Assembly: GCF_025736875.1 (NCBI RefSeq)
Contig: NZ_CP107052.1
Span: 732,001 to 796,000 of the forward strand
DNA: 64,000 bases
Reading direction: 5' to 3'
DNA from: Candidatus Kirkpatrickella diaphorinae
Lineage (GTDB): Bacteria > Pseudomonadota > Alphaproteobacteria > Acetobacterales > Acetobacteraceae
Shown: piece by piece, positions 1 to 11,721 of the stretch
How the letters are laid out: each line of letters begins with the position of its first letter
Numbering within the stretch: the stretch's first letter is position 1
Made by a program: the position numbers and the translations under genes
The notes under the pieces: model-generated
Seen by the model: the letters and a program-made list of their open reading frames with translations, nothing else
Databases searched by the model: none
What the model was told of the DNA's origin: nothing

Positions 1-241
1 ATGCAGCGCAGAGAAGACGGGGGGACGCGCCGCCATCAATGGGGGTCAGGTGCCAATGCAAGCGCTTCCACTTGCGCAGAACGTCCCACACAATGCCGGA
101 AATTGCGCGCCGGTCACCGCCACCAATAAAGCGACGGTCACGGAAGAACTGGTTGGCCGTGGCGTCAGCCGGGCGGCGCGGGTGATTTTCGATCGCGCAG
201 AGGAGATCAATGGCAGAAGATAAACGTGCTTTAGGGGTCAT
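1..241 (-). CDS. rsmB: RsmB-family 16S rRNA (cytosine-C5) methyltransferase, N-terminal part, cut by window edge
   Basis: Only the first 80 codons are in the window; the gene runs off the left edge. The visible protein begins MTPKARLSSAIDLL and carries the pattern RPADATANQFFRDRRFIGGGDRR, spread over residues 24-46, followed by a segment like IVWDVLRKWKR. This is typical of the NusB-like RNA-binding domain that precedes the SAM-dependent methyltransferase domain in RsmB/NOP2/Sun proteins. The family methylates a cytosine of 16S rRNA. The ATG lies 23 bases beyond the guaB stop on the same strand, so the two genes are probably co-transcribed. The catalytic domain is not visible, so the exact family member is inferred from the N-terminus and the neighbouring guaB. 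Confidence 0.75.
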   Translation of the reverse strand, partial: MTPKARLSSAIDLLCAIENHPRRPADATANQFFRDRRFIGGGDRRAISGIVWDVLRKWKRLHWHLTPIDGGASPRLLCAA

Positions 242-264
242 GACGCTACCCCTAACCTTTTTTC

Positions 265-1971
<1,707 letters not shown>

Positions 1972-1979
1972 CTACGCCG

Positions 1980-4583
1980 TTACAGCTCAGAAACAGGCGC
2001 GCCCGCAACGGTCAAGCCCTTATCGTCAGCATTAACCTGCACGGTCTCACCATCCAATATGCGTCCTTCAAGCAAGAGCCCGGCAAGCGAATTCTGCAAG
2101 GTGCGCTGGATGACGCGTTTGAGAGGGCGCGCGCCGTAAATCGGGTCGTAACCCGCATCCGCCAGCCATTCCATCGCCGCCTCTGCCAGGTCAAGCGACA
2201 CATGACGCTCTGCCAGTAATTGCCGCAGGCGTGAGAGCTGGATGTCGACAATCTGCCGCATATCCGCGCGCTGCAGGCGGGCGAAGAGCACGATTTCATC
2301 AAGACGGTTCAGAAATTCCGGCCGGAAATGATTGCGCACAACCGCCATGACCTGGGCTTCAACAAGGTCGGGCGCTTCGCCCTCATCCTGCTTTGCCAGA
2401 ATGTCGGAGCCAAGATTGGACGTCAGGACAATGATCGTATTGCGGAAATCAACAACCCGCCCCTGCCCGTCCGTCAGGCGGCCATCATCAAGGACCTGAA
2501 GGAGGATATTGAAAACATCCTCATGCGCTTTCTCCACCTCATCGAAGAGGATCACCTGATAAGGGCGGCGGCGCACGGCCTCCGTCAAGGTGCCGCCTTC
2601 CTCATAACCGACATAGCCGGGGGGCGCGCCGACCAGTCGGGCGACGGCGTGCTTCTCCATATATTCGCTCATATCGATGCGGAACATGGCGCGGTCATCA
2701 TCAAAAAGGAATTCCGCCAGCGCTTTCGTCAATTCCGTCTTGCCGACACCGGTCGGGCCGAGGAAGAGGAAGGACCCGATCGGGCGGTGCGGGTCCTGCA
2801 AACCCGCGCGGGCACGGCGCACGGCATTGGCGACAGCTTTTAATGCGGGCTCCTGCCCCACGACGCGATGGCGCAGCGCATCTTCCATGCGCAGAAGTTT
2901 GGCGCGTTCACCTTCCAGCATTCTGTCAACCGGCACCCCCGTCCAGCGCGAGACGACGGAGGCAATGCCCTGATCGGTCACGGCCTCACTGACCATACCG
3001 CTCTGCGCTGATGCGGATTCATTATCCTCCCGTGCCTTGTTGATCTGCTGCTCCAGCCCCGGAATGACGGCATACATCAGCTCAGAGGCGCGACCGAGAT
3101 CCCCCTTGCGTTGGGCCACTTCAATTTCCGAACGAGCCTGGTCCAGTTGCTCCTGCAGTTTCTGCACTTCATTGACGCGGTCTTTTTCAGCGTGCCAGGT
3201 CGCGCTGAGCTGGTCCGACTGCTCCTGAAGGTCAGCGAGTTCAAGCTCCAGCTTTTCGAGACGCTCCCGACTGGCATTGTCATCTTCCTTCCGGATCGCC
3301 TCACGCTCAATTTTGAGCTGGATGATGCGGCGGTCAAGCTCATCCAAGGCTTCCGGCTTGCTGTCAATCTGCATACGTAAGCGGCTCGCCGCTTCATCGA
3401 CGAGGTCAATCGCCTTATCGGGCAGAAAACGATCTGTGATGTAACGGTTTGAGAGTGTGGCGGCCGCGACGAGCGCGTTATCCGTAATGCGCACGCCATG
3501 ATGCAGCTCATATTTTTCCTTAATGCCGCGTAGAATTGATATCGTATCCGCGACGGAAGGTTCCCCCACGAAGACAGGTTGAAAACGTCGGGCCAGGGCC
3601 GCGTCTTTCTCGATATATTTCCGATATTCATCCAATGTCGTCGCGCCGATACAATGCAAGACGCCGCGCGCCAGTTCAGGCTTGATCAGGTTGGAGGCGT
3701 CCATCGCGCCGTCTGAGCGGCCTGCGCCAACAAGTGTGTGCATTTCATCAATAAAGAGAATGACCTGCCCCTCGGCGCTCTCAATCTCTTTGAGGACGGC
3801 TTTGAGGCGCTCCTCAAATTCGCCGCGATATTTCGCACCGGCGATGAGGGCGCCCATATCGAGGGAGAGGAGCTTTTTATTACGTAGAGCTTCCGGCACG
3901 TCCCCATTGACAATCCGCAGCGCGAGCCCTTCCACGATCGCCGTTTTACCGACGCCGGGCTCTCCGATCAGAACGGGGTTGTTCTTCGTGCGGCGCGCCA
4001 GAACCTGGATGGTGCGCCGGATTTCCTCATCCCGGCCAATCACCGGGTCAAGCTTGCCGGACTGCGCCACCGCGGTGACATCGCGCGCATATTTCTTCAG
4101 CGCGTCGAACCCCGCCTCCGCATTGGCGCCATCCACGACACGCCCGTTGCGCAGCCGCGCCACCGCGCCTTCCAGCGCCGCCGCTGTGACATTGGCGGCT
4201 TTCAGGACCTTCGCTGAAGGTGAGGCGGATTTGGCGATCGCGACAAGGAGGCGATCCTGCGCGACAAAACTATCGCCAGCGCGCTGCGCATCCTGTTCCG
4301 CCTGGTCGAGGACGCGTGCGAGGTCGGGCGTCAATTGGGGCTGGCCAGCCCCCTCACCCTGCACTTTCGGGAATTTTGCAACGACCTCATCAACACCGGC
4401 CAGCGCTTTTACCGGGTCACCGCCCGCAGCGCGGATCAGCCCGGATGCTGCGCCCTCCGGGTCATCCAGCATGGCCTTGAGGAGATGTTCCGTGGTGAGC
4501 TGCTGATGATATTCCCGTAATGCGATCGTCTGCGCCGCCTGTAAAAACCCGCGACATCTTTCCGTCAGTTTTTCGATATTCAT
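1980..4583 (-). CDS. clpB: ATP-dependent disaggregase ClpB (Hsp100)
   Basis: Cytoplasmic hexameric AAA+ chaperone that works with DnaK to pull proteins out of aggregates. The 867 residues match the family length. In order: an N-terminal Clp repeat domain (1-145); the first AAA+ module with Walker A GEPGVGKT at 207-214 and a FIDEMHTL Walker B near 278; the coiled-coil middle domain (about 405-525), the mark of ClpB rather than ClpA or ClpC; and the second AAA+ module with GPTGVGKT at 609-616 and the pore loop GYVGYEEGG. The start [10 protein letters not shown] is the usual one for the family. A heat-shock-like promoter lies about 80-110 bases upstream. No ClpP-binding loop was noted. Confidence 0.97.
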   Translation of the reverse strand: MNIEKLTERCRGFLQAAQTIALREYHQQLTTEHLLKAMLDDPEGAASGLIRAAGGDPVKALAGVDEVVAKFPKVQGEGAGQPQLTPDLARVLDQAEQDAQRAGDSFVAQDRLLVAIAKSASPSAKVLKAANVTAAALEGAVARLRNGRVVDGANAEAGFDALKKYARDVTAVAQSGKLDPVIGRDEEIRRTIQVLARRTKNNPVLIGEPGVGKTAIVEGLALRIVNGDVPEALRNKKLLSLDMGALIAGAKYRGEFEERLKAVLKEIESAEGQVILFIDEMHTLVGAGRSDGAMDASNLIKPELARGVLHCIGATTLDEYRKYIEKDAALARRFQPVFVGEPSVADTISILRGIKEKYELHHGVRITDNALVAAATLSNRYITDRFLPDKAIDLVDEAASRLRMQIDSKPEALDELDRRIIQLKIEREAIRKEDDNASRERLEKLELELADLQEQSDQLSATWHAEKDRVNEVQKLQEQLDQARSEIEVAQRKGDLGRASELMYAVIPGLEQQINKAREDNESASAQSGMVSEAVTDQGIASVVSRWTGVPVDRMLEGERAKLLRMEDALRHRVVGQEPALKAVANAVRRARAGLQDPHRPIGSFLFLGPTGVGKTELTKALAEFLFDDDRAMFRIDMSEYMEKHAVARLVGAPPGYVGYEEGGTLTEAVRRRPYQVILFDEVEKAHEDVFNILLQVLDDGRLTDGQGRVVDFRNTIIVLTSNLGSDILAKQDEGEAPDLVEAQVMAVVRNHFRPEFLNRLDEIVLFARLQRADMRQIVDIQLSRLRQLLAERHVSLDLAEAAMEWLADAGYDPIYGARPLKRVIQRTLQNSLAGLLLEGRILDGETVQVNADDKGLTVAGAPVSEL

Positions 4584-4662
4584 GAGATTCTCCTTTGCCC
4601 CTCAAGCGGCAGCATGGTTTGAGCCCGGCATCCCGTCAGCGGCGAAGCCGGATTTCATGGCT

Positions 4663-4693
4663 AAATGTGGCGTCCTCAGGGCGTCTCTTCAAG
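4663..4693 (-). promoter_or_regulatory. candidate sigma-32 (RpoH) promoter for clpB
   Basis: Read on the minus strand, CTTGAA (4693-4688) is followed after 17 bases by CCACATTT (4670-4663). This resembles the alphaproteobacterial RpoH pattern CTTGAA / CYTATNT and lies about 80 bases upstream of the clpB ATG. clpB is a standard RpoH target. The -10 element is an imperfect match. Confidence 0.4.
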
Positions 4694-4900
4694 TCGTCAG
4701 GCACGATTTAGTGCCTTTTAAGGGACATCGCGCATCATCATTCCGTTTCCGATTTTTTTATTTTCCTGAGCTTTCTAAATAGCAAATTTCCGATCATCTT
4801 TTCTTGCTTTATAAAAGATGCAACCACCGTTTTTGCTTTTAAACAAATTTTCAGGTTATGATATGCAAAATCGATAATTGCAGAGGGATGCCGCGCCACG

Positions 4901-6403
4901 ATGTCTGTGAATGAAGTCAATGCCGAAACTCAGGAATTTCAGGATGTTACGCCGAAGCAGGCTTTGCAAGCCGCTGAGGCGGCGGTGCATCATGTTGAGA
5001 TCTCCTCAAGCGCGAAGATCATGCTGGGCCTGACGGCCTTCGTCGCGGCAATTTGTGGGGGCCTTTACGGTTACGATACCGGCATTATCTCCGGCGCGCT
5101 GCTTCTCATTACGTCCGACTTCCAGCTTAATAGCGGTATGCAGGAGCTGGTGGCATCATCCATCCTGATCGGCGCGGTGGTGGGTGCCCTTGTTGCCGGG
5201 TCCATGTCCGAGAAATATGGGCGTCGTTTCACCGCAACCATTGTCAGCGCCGTATTTGTGCTGGGCGCCATCGCCTGTAGTTTCGCGCAGAGCGTCACGC
5301 AACTGATTATTTTCCGCGTTTTCCTTGGTCTTGCGGTCGGTGGATCGACGCAGGTTGTGCCCATGTATATTTCAGAACTCGCACCAGCGGGGCGGCGCGG
5401 CAATCTTGTGACGATGTTTAATGTCGCGATTGGCATTGGTATCCTGCTTGCCAACATCATCGGTTTCGCCGCGCGCGATGCGTGGGGTTGGCGGCCGATG
5501 ATCGGACTCGCAGCGATCCCGGCGGCTTTCGTCTTTCTCTGTCTACTCTTTCTGCCGCGCAGTCCCCGTTGGACGGCTGAAAATGAGGGCCTCAAATCGG
5601 CCATTGCTGAATTGAGTCGTATCCGCACGTCAAAAAAAGCGATCCTGCGTGAAATCCGTGAAATGCATGAAATCGCGGAAAGCACGGACCCGCTCGATAA
5701 AGGCTGGCGTGGCCTCGCCCAGCCCTGGGTGCGCCCCGCCGTTATCGCTGCTTTAGGTGTCGCCTTCTTCACGCAGGTGGGCGGGCTGGAAATGATGATT
5801 TATTATGCGCCAACATTTCTGCACGATGCCGGGTTTGGTAAAAACTCCGCCCTACTGGCCTCACTGGGTGTGGCCATCACTTATTGCATCATGACGTTCC
5901 TTGGATGTCTCACTGTTGACAAGATTGGTCGGCGTCGCCTCATGCTGATTACGGGGCCGATTTCCGTATTGAGCATGATCGGGCTTGGTGTTGTCTTCTC
6001 CATGCATCCGGCGGAAGGCAGCTTCGGGGCGTGGCTTGTGATCTTCTTCCTGCTCAGCTTCATGGCCAGTAATTCTATCGGTATTCAGATCTGCGGTTGG
6101 TTGACGGGTGCGGAGATGTTCCCGCTTTGTATGCGCGGCCAGGCGACAAGCCTGTTTGCGGCAACCTTATGGGGTGCGGACCTCCTCGTGACCATTACGG
6201 CTTTGACACTTGTTCAGCTCGTGACATTGGGCGACGCGATGTGGGTTTATGCGGCGGTCAATGTTCTGACAGTTCTCTTCGTATTCCGCTTCGTGCCGGA
6301 GCTTTCAGGTGCGTCGCTTGAAGATATTGAGTATGCGCTACGTAAAAAACGTTTCACGCCCCGCAAAGGCCATACACGCATCGTGGATGCCAGCGACGTT
6401 TAA
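4901..6403 (+). CDS. MFS sugar porter (sugar:proton symporter family)
   Basis: A 500-residue inner-membrane permease of the sugar porter family (relatives: GalP, AraE, XylE, GLUT). Signature elements are GLYGYDTGIISGAL after the first membrane segment, RVFLGLAVGGSTQVVPMYISE in segments 4-5, PRSPRW before the central loop, and CLTVDKIGRRRLML in the second half. The family's C-terminal PETKG is replaced by PELSG, a small departure. Twelve hydrophobic segments can be traced, with a soluble N-terminal tail of about 40 residues and a central loop at about 225-260. The substrate cannot be read from sequence. The next gene is a sugar isomerase, so a hexose or similar sugar is likely. Confidence 0.88.
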   Translation: MSVNEVNAETQEFQDVTPKQALQAAEAAVHHVEISSSAKIMLGLTAFVAAICGGLYGYDTGIISGALLLITSDFQLNSGMQELVASSILIGAVVGALVAGSMSEKYGRRFTATIVSAVFVLGAIACSFAQSVTQLIIFRVFLGLAVGGSTQVVPMYISELAPAGRRGNLVTMFNVAIGIGILLANIIGFAARDAWGWRPMIGLAAIPAAFVFLCLLFLPRSPRWTAENEGLKSAIAELSRIRTSKKAILREIREMHEIAESTDPLDKGWRGLAQPWVRPAVIAALGVAFFTQVGGLEMMIYYAPTFLHDAGFGKNSALLASLGVAITYCIMTFLGCLTVDKIGRRRLMLITGPISVLSMIGLGVVFSMHPAEGSFGAWLVIFFLLSFMASNSIGIQICGWLTGAEMFPLCMRGQATSLFAATLWGADLLVTITALTLVQLVTLGDAMWVYAAVNVLTVLFVFRFVPELSGASLEDIEYALRKKRFTPRKGHTRIVDASDV

Positions 6404-6424
6404 AAACCGGTCCTCACCGTTATA

Positions 6425-6470
6425 GATGGAGGCGGGTCGGTCATCAGCCGACCCGGTTCCCTCCGCCATC
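6425..6470 (+). terminator. GC-rich hairpin after the sugar porter gene
   Basis: GGGTCGG (6434-6440) pairs with CCGACCC around a 7-base loop, and outer arms GATGG (6425) and CCATC (6466-6470) can extend the structure across a bulge. It lies about 20 bases past the permease stop. No U-tract follows, so termination or attenuation ahead of the isomerase gene are both possible. Confidence 0.35.
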
Positions 6471-6568
6471 TTGTACGGTGTTACCGGGGAACTGCCCCCT
6501 GAAGTCTCTGTTGAATCCGTGACGCATCCGTCACATCGGGCCGCGTGCCGGTAACAGGACTGACTCAA

Positions 6569-7783
6569 ATGCAAATCGCGACGGAAGCGCATCGCCTCTG
6601 GCTCCTTAATCAAGGGCAGCGCCTGCTGGATTTTTCAAAAAATGCGCGCGTCGCGGACGGTTTTTGCGCATTGGACGGGATGGGGGAAAAATCGCGGAAG
6701 GCCGAAGCGGACGGTATATTAACCGCACGCATGACGCACAGCTTCGCGCTCGGCGCTCTTCTCGGCATTCCGGGATGTCATGCCATGAGCGCGCATGGTG
6801 TGGACTGCCTTCTGCACCACCTGAATGACCCCGATCACGGAGGGTGGCGGGAGAAACGCGCTGATATCGCGGGCCGGAAACAGGCTTATTATCACGCCTT
6901 CATCGCCCTTGCCGGGGCGACCTGCAAGGAAGCGCGCATCCAAGGCGGTGACCTTCTCTTTCAATCTGCGACACATATTTTAGAGACGCATTTCTGGAGC
7001 GAAACGGAAGGCGTCGTCTATGAGAGCTTTTCAGCAGATTGGCAGGATCGGGAGGATTATCGCGGGGCCAACGCCAACATGCACACGACGGAGGCCATGC
7101 TCGCCCTCTCCGCCGCGACAGGCGACATCAAATGGCTGCACCGCGCCGTGCGCATCCTCGAGCGCTTCGTGCATCACCTGTCGCGCCAGCATGATTATTG
7201 CATGGCCGAGCATTTTGACGCCGATTGGAATCTCCTGCCCGACTATAATATCGAGCGCAAAGCCGACCCGCTGCGTCCTTACGGCCTGACGCCGGGCCAT
7301 TTTGCGGAATGGGCGCATCTGACGCTCAAGGCGGAAGCTCATGCGATCGCAAAAATGGGGCGCGCGCCCGCATGGATGTGCCCTGATGCGGAGGGTCTTT
7401 TCCGCAGCGCGGTGGAGAAGGGCTGGTGCCATGAGGGGACAGGTGGCATCGTCTATACGCTTGATTGGGAGCGTCGCCCCTGTGTTACCTCACGCGCGCA
7501 CTGGGTGCAGGCGGAAACGATCGTGGCGGCGGACATTCTTTATCGCCGGACGGGCCATGAATATTACCGCGAATGGTATCAGAAACTTTGGGATTACGTC
7601 GATCTGACGATGATCGACCCCAAATATGGAAGTTGGTTCAATGAAGTCGATGCTGAAGGGGTGGCATCGGGCGAGATTTACCCGGGAAAGGCTGACCTCT
7701 ACCATGCCTTTCAATGCACACTGAGTCCCCTCCTGCCCGTTGCGGCAAGCCTCGCTGAGGCGATCTGGCTTTCCAAAGCGTAG
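6569..7783 (+). CDS. AGE-family sugar epimerase/isomerase (mannose/aldose-ketose isomerase-like)
   Basis: An (alpha/alpha)6-barrel enzyme of the N-acylglucosamine 2-epimerase superfamily, 404 residues. Family signatures are visible: NMHTTEAMLAL at 170-180, GHFAEW at 243-248 and YHAFQ at 378-382. His244 and His379 align with the two catalytic histidines known for YihS and related D-mannose isomerases. The start at 6569 has AGGA nine bases upstream; an upstream GTG at 6545 would add eight residues. It lies 165 bases behind the sugar porter on the same strand. I infer that it isomerises an imported aldose such as mannose or glucose to its ketose. Sulfoquinovose or N-acylglucosamine activity is less likely, given the absence of partner genes. 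Confidence 0.85.
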   Translation: MQIATEAHRLWLLNQGQRLLDFSKNARVADGFCALDGMGEKSRKAEADGILTARMTHSFALGALLGIPGCHAMSAHGVDCLLHHLNDPDHGGWREKRADIAGRKQAYYHAFIALAGATCKEARIQGGDLLFQSATHILETHFWSETEGVVYESFSADWQDREDYRGANANMHTTEAMLALSAATGDIKWLHRAVRILERFVHHLSRQHDYCMAEHFDADWNLLPDYNIERKADPLRPYGLTPGHFAEWAHLTLKAEAHAIAKMGRAPAWMCPDAEGLFRSAVEKGWCHEGTGGIVYTLDWERRPCVTSRAHWVQAETIVAADILYRRTGHEYYREWYQKLWDYVDLTMIDPKYGSWFNEVDAEGVASGEIYPGKADLYHAFQCTLSPLLPVAASLAEAIWLSKA

Positions 7784-7809
7784 CGGGCGCGGCGTGATCG
7801 GGCTTCGGC

Positions 7810-8529
7810 TTAGGGCAGAAGATGATCGATCTCGTCACTCTCGATCCGGTCATAGCCGGTTGAGCCGGGCGGTGCACCGGATGGCACGGAGGACTCGGTT
7901 TCGATCTGATAGAGGATCGCGCCTTTCTCTCCGATTTTTTCGGCGATAATCAGCGGGCCGGAGCGTGCTTTAAAGGCACGGCCGGAGACGCTCAGCGCGT
8001 CACCGACGTGAAATTTGTTGCCATCAGGAAAAGCAGCGGGGAAGCGGATTGTGACACCATCATCCAGCACGACACCCCCGACATCACCCTGACTTGTATG
8101 GAGAAGGCGCGCAATGCGTCCGTCACGATGCTGCCTCTGTGTGAGGGCCAGAGAGGGCATGTGCCCTGAAGCGCAGACCCAGCCCGCGCCCGATGAAACG
8201 GCAAAAGCGGCGATCATTTTGCTTTTGTCGGAAACGAGCCCTTTGACAGTTAAATTCTGCCCCGGCGTCAGGGAAACACCGAGAATATCGAAACCATCGG
8301 AAAGGATGACCTCCCTGCCATCCTTCAATATGACATTCCCCGCCCCGCCGGAGATATTCGGATAAACATCTTTTATCCTGGCCTTGACGGTTGGGAGGAC
8401 GCTGATATCAAAAATACATGAGGGCGACAAACGTTCAGGCGCTGCGTGGATGGTAGGCGCGATAATCAGCAGCGTCAGACCGACGATGCCATTTATCATA
8501 CACGTACTGATTTGCTTGTCCCTGCCCAT
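7810..8529 (-). CDS. exported protein of unknown function, possible OB-fold repeats
   Basis: A 239-residue protein not assignable to a named family. Residues 1-29 form a signal peptide (basic MGRDKQ, a hydrophobic core, and a cleavage site after IHA), so it should be periplasmic. The mature part has at least two similar beta-rich units: VKARIKDVYP...VILKDGREVILSDGFDI near 48-82, and GRIARLLHTSQGDVGGVVLDDGVTIRFP near 137-164. Each is followed by a 'PGQ/VGD xLxVxG' turn. This resembles the small OB-fold repeats of DUF5666-like exported proteins. It lies 34 bases downstream of purH on the same strand, so it may be co-transcribed. The purH link gives no functional clue. Confidence 0.7.
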   Translation of the reverse strand: MGRDKQISTCMINGIVGLTLLIIAPTIHAAPERLSPSCIFDISVLPTVKARIKDVYPNISGGAGNVILKDGREVILSDGFDILGVSLTPGQNLTVKGLVSDKSKMIAAFAVSSGAGWVCASGHMPSLALTQRQHRDGRIARLLHTSQGDVGGVVLDDGVTIRFPAAFPDGNKFHVGDALSVSGRAFKARSGPLIIAEKIGEKGAILYQIETESSVPSGAPPGSTGYDRIESDEIDHLLP

Positions 8530-8563
8530 AACCCCATCACGATCACGTTGATATTAAACGATT

Positions 8564-10144
8564 TCAGTGCCTAAAATGGCGCATCCCTGTCAGCACCATC
8601 GCGATCCCCGCTTTATCTGCCGCAGCGATCACCTCATCATCACGAATAGAGCCGCCCGGCTGGATGACGGCGACGGCACCCGCCGCAATGATCGCCTCCA
8701 ACCCGTCGGCGAATGGGAAGAACGCATCAGAGGCGGCCACGGATCCGACGGTCAATGCCGCGTCGGCACCGCTTAGGGATGCCGCGTCCTGACTTTTCCG
8801 GCCTGCGATACGTGCCGAGTCCAGGCGGGACATCTGCCCTGCCCCGATCCCCACTGTCGCACCCTCTTTCGCAAACACGATGGCATTTGACTTGACATGT
8901 TTCGCAACTCTGAAGGCGAAGAGAAGATCCCGAAGCTCCGCCTCTGTCGGCTTTCTGCGTGTCACAACTTTGAGCTGGTCGAGCGATACGCGGCCCGCAT
9001 CACGATCCTGAACAAGATACCCGCCCGCGACGGATTTAACCACGCGGCTCTGCGCCTGAGGCGCGGCCATGCCGCCCGTGATGAGGAGGCGCAGATTCTT
9101 TTTGGCGCGCAAAATGTCACGCGCCGCCGCATCCGCATCCGGTGCGACAATCACTTCCGTGAAAATACCCGCAATCTTCTCCGCCGTGGCGGCATCGAGG
9201 GGGCGGTTGACGGCAACAATCCCGCCGAAAGCTGAAACCGGGTCGCAGCGCAGTGCCAGGTCCCAGGCTTCGGAAAGGGTTTCCGCCATCGCGACGCCGC
9301 AGGGATTGGCATGTTTGACGATCACGACGGCGGGGCCATCAAACTCACTGACGGCTTCGAAAGCCGCATCCGTGTCATTTAAATTGTTATAGCTCAGTGC
9401 TTTGCCCTGAAGCTGTTCGGCCGTGGCAACGCCATTACGTGCTTCTGCCGTGGTGTAAAACGCAGCTTGCTGGTGCGGATTTTCCCCGTAGCGCAGGCTT
9501 TCCTGCAATGAGGCGGTGATGGTGAGCGTCTCCGGGAAGCGTGTGCCCTCCTGCCCCGCGAACCAATCGGCGATCATGGCATCGTAAGACGCTGTGTGCG
9601 CGTAAGCGGCCTGGGCCCAATGACGGCGCTGCGCCATCGTCGTCCCACCGGACGCCAGGGCGTCGATCAGGGCGTGATATTGCGACGGGTCCGTCAGAAC
9701 GACTACGTGCGCATGATTTTTTGCGGATGCGCGAATAAGGGCAGGCCCGCCAATATCAATATTTTCAATGCAATCTTCCGGCGAAGCGCCGGCACGCACT
9801 GTTGCGGCGAAGGGATAAAGATTGACGCAGACGAGATCAATCGGCGCAATCTGATGTTCGGCCATTTGGGCGACGTGCTTAGCATCATCGCGCCGACCCA
9901 AGATGCCACCATGTATCTGCGGCAGAAGCGTCTTGACGCGGCCATCCAGAATTTCGGGGAAGCCCGTATGCTCGGAAACGTCTTTCACCGCGATACCGAC
10001 CTTGCGCAGCGCATCTGCGGACCCGCCTGTCGAGAGGATTTCCACGTTCGCCCGCGTCAGCGCCTGGGCGAATTCAAGGAGCCCCGTCTTGTCAGAAACA
10101 GAAATAAGGGCGCGTCGAATGCTGAGGGGCGATGATGAGGACAT
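8564..10144 (-). CDS. purH: bifunctional AICAR formyltransferase / IMP cyclohydrolase
   Basis: Catalyses the last two steps of de novo purine synthesis, AICAR to FAICAR to IMP, in the cytoplasm. The 526-residue length is standard. The N-terminal cyclohydrolase domain (about 1-200) starts [13 protein letters not shown] and contains [16 protein letters not shown]. The transformylase domain carries [13 protein letters not shown] and [10 protein letters not shown]. It ends with the conserved [30 protein letters not shown]-type tail across residues 496-526. Together with purF and guaB elsewhere in the window it supports an intact purine pathway. Confidence 0.98.
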   Translation of the reverse strand: MSSSSPLSIRRALISVSDKTGLLEFAQALTRANVEILSTGGSADALRKVGIAVKDVSEHTGFPEILDGRVKTLLPQIHGGILGRRDDAKHVAQMAEHQIAPIDLVCVNLYPFAATVRAGASPEDCIENIDIGGPALIRASAKNHAHVVVLTDPSQYHALIDALASGGTTMAQRRHWAQAAYAHTASYDAMIADWFAGQEGTRFPETLTITASLQESLRYGENPHQQAAFYTTAEARNGVATAEQLQGKALSYNNLNDTDAAFEAVSEFDGPAVVIVKHANPCGVAMAETLSEAWDLALRCDPVSAFGGIVAVNRPLDAATAEKIAGIFTEVIVAPDADAAARDILRAKKNLRLLITGGMAAPQAQSRVVKSVAGGYLVQDRDAGRVSLDQLKVVTRRKPTEAELRDLLFAFRVAKHVKSNAIVFAKEGATVGIGAGQMSRLDSARIAGRKSQDAASLSGADAALTVGSVAASDAFFPFADGLEAIIAAGAVAVIQPGGSIRDDEVIAAADKAGIAMVLTGMRHFRH

Positions 10145-10239
10145 GAACCGATCCGCGATTAATGAAAGGTCAGAAAAATGAGGACATAGTCCGCATAAAG
10201 CTTTTGCGCAATGAGACGGGGAAAATCCGCGCTTAAATA

Positions 10240-11721
10240 TTACTCCGACATCGGTGTGACAGTGTGGCCATTTGCGCCGTCAGCATAGTCCCATCCGCCG
10301 CCAAGCGCCTTGTAGAGCGCGACGAGCGCGACGTTGATTTCCGTCCTGCTTTCGGCAAAAGCGGCCTCTCCGGCAAGGACGTCGCGCAGGGCGCTATTCA
10401 CGTCGAGATAGTCCGTTGCGCCCTCGCGATATTGCTGCCGCGTCGCGGAAAGCGTTTTGCGGGCCTCCTGCAATGTATCAGATACGGCGGTGATGCGGGT
10501 TTTAAATTGCTGATAGGCGGAGAGGGCATTATCAACCTCGTTCCACGCTGTCAGCACCGTCTCCCGATATTGCAGCGCCGCTTGCTTCTGCGCGGCTTTT
10601 GTCAGGCGTAAATTGCCGGACAGGCGCCCGCCTTCAAAAATCGGCAGGACTAGAGAAGGCCCGGTTGTGAATTGCCGCGCTGGCATGGAGAAGAATTGTT
10701 GCGCGCTGAGTGTCTGGGTGCCGACCTGCCCATTGAGAATGATATCCGGATAAAATGACGCCTTCGCTGCGCCGATTTCGGCCGTCGCGGCATGGAGCTG
10801 GGCCTCGGCCTCCCTGATATCCGGTCGGCGACGCGCCAGGGATGATGGCAGGCCGGTCGGCACGGAGGGAGGTGGCGCGGGTTGGGTCACGGCTTGACGC
10901 AATTCAACTGCCAGGGCTTCCGGCGGCTCGGCAAGCAGAAGCCCGATCGCATTAATGAGCTGGGTTTCGCTGTTCTGCAGGGGCGGGATCATCGCGTCGA
11001 TGGCCGTGACCTCACCCCGCGCCCGAGCGAGGTCAGCGGTGGTGTTGGCGCCCTCGCGGTAACGATCCTCAACCAGTTTGCGATTGGATATCGTGATGTC
11101 GCGCGTGGCGCGTGTGACGCGCAGCACATCCTGCACGCCGCGTAACTGCATGTATGTGTTCGATAATCTTGCAACGACACTCAAGGCCAGGGCGTGGCGT
11201 CGCTCCGTCGCGGCAAGTTGACTGGCGCGCTGCGCCTCCGTCATGCGGCGCACACGACCAAACAGATCAAGATCCCAGGAGGCACCGAGCGTATTCTGGA
11301 AGAAATTATAATCAGACGGCGCGTCAGGTCGTCGCGTCACAAGTGACACAAAGCCGGATTTGCTTTGATGCACGTAACTATAGGAGCCGGTCCAATCCAG
11401 ATTAGGCAATCCCTGGGACCGTGCAATGCGTACGCGCGCGCCAGCCTGATCGATTCGGGCAAGCCCCTGTTTGAGGTCAAGGTTCTGGCGGGCGAGTCGT
11501 GAGACGAGGCTGTTCAATTCCGGGTCACGGAAGGCCCGCCACCAACGCGCATCAACCGCGGCAGCATATGTCTGATCCGCCGCTTTCTGCTGCCCATACC
11601 GCGCCGGCGCATGCATCTCCGGCGACTTGAAGTCAGGCCCGACCGCGCATGATGTGAGACAGAAAAATCCTGCAATCAGCTTCAGGCGCGCGCTGAAAAA
11701 ATGGGGGCGGTGGGCGCTCAT
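10240..11721 (-). CDS. outer-membrane factor of a tripartite efflux pump (NodT/TolC family)
   Basis: A 493-residue TolC-type outer-membrane channel. The N-terminal hydrophobic stretch ends [10 protein letters not shown], so Cys is a likely lipidation site (LTSC lipobox). Two outer-membrane-efflux-protein repeats follow, with long helical segments and the conserved SLLARRPDI-like motif (here [16 protein letters not shown], starting near residue 290) that marks the NodT subfamily. It ends [10 protein letters not shown], another NodT hallmark. Its start overlaps the stop of the upstream membrane-fusion gene by 4 bases (ATGA), indicating translational coupling. It completes the pump encoded by the next two genes. 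Confidence 0.93.
   Translation of the reverse strand: MSAHRPHFFSARLKLIAGFFCLTSCAVGPDFKSPEMHAPARYGQQKAADQTYAAAVDARWWRAFRDPELNSLVSRLARQNLDLKQGLARIDQAGARVRIARSQGLPNLDWTGSYSYVHQSKSGFVSLVTRRPDAPSDYNFFQNTLGASWDLDLFGRVRRMTEAQRASQLAATERRHALALSVVARLSNTYMQLRGVQDVLRVTRATRDITISNRKLVEDRYREGANTTADLARARGEVTAIDAMIPPLQNSETQLINAIGLLLAEPPEALAVELRQAVTQPAPPPSVPTGLPSSLARRRPDIREAEAQLHAATAEIGAAKASFYPDIILNGQVGTQTLSAQQFFSMPARQFTTGPSLVLPIFEGGRLSGNLRLTKAAQKQAALQYRETVLTAWNEVDNALSAYQQFKTRITAVSDTLQEARKTLSATRQQYREGATDYLDVNSALRDVLAGEAAFAESRTEINVALVALYKALGGGWDYADGANGHTVTPMSE

Noticed and set aside
3682-4506. Long open frame on the plus strand inside clpB
   Set aside because: Antisense shadow of a strongly conserved gene; the composition is Ser/Arg/Ala-rich low complexity.
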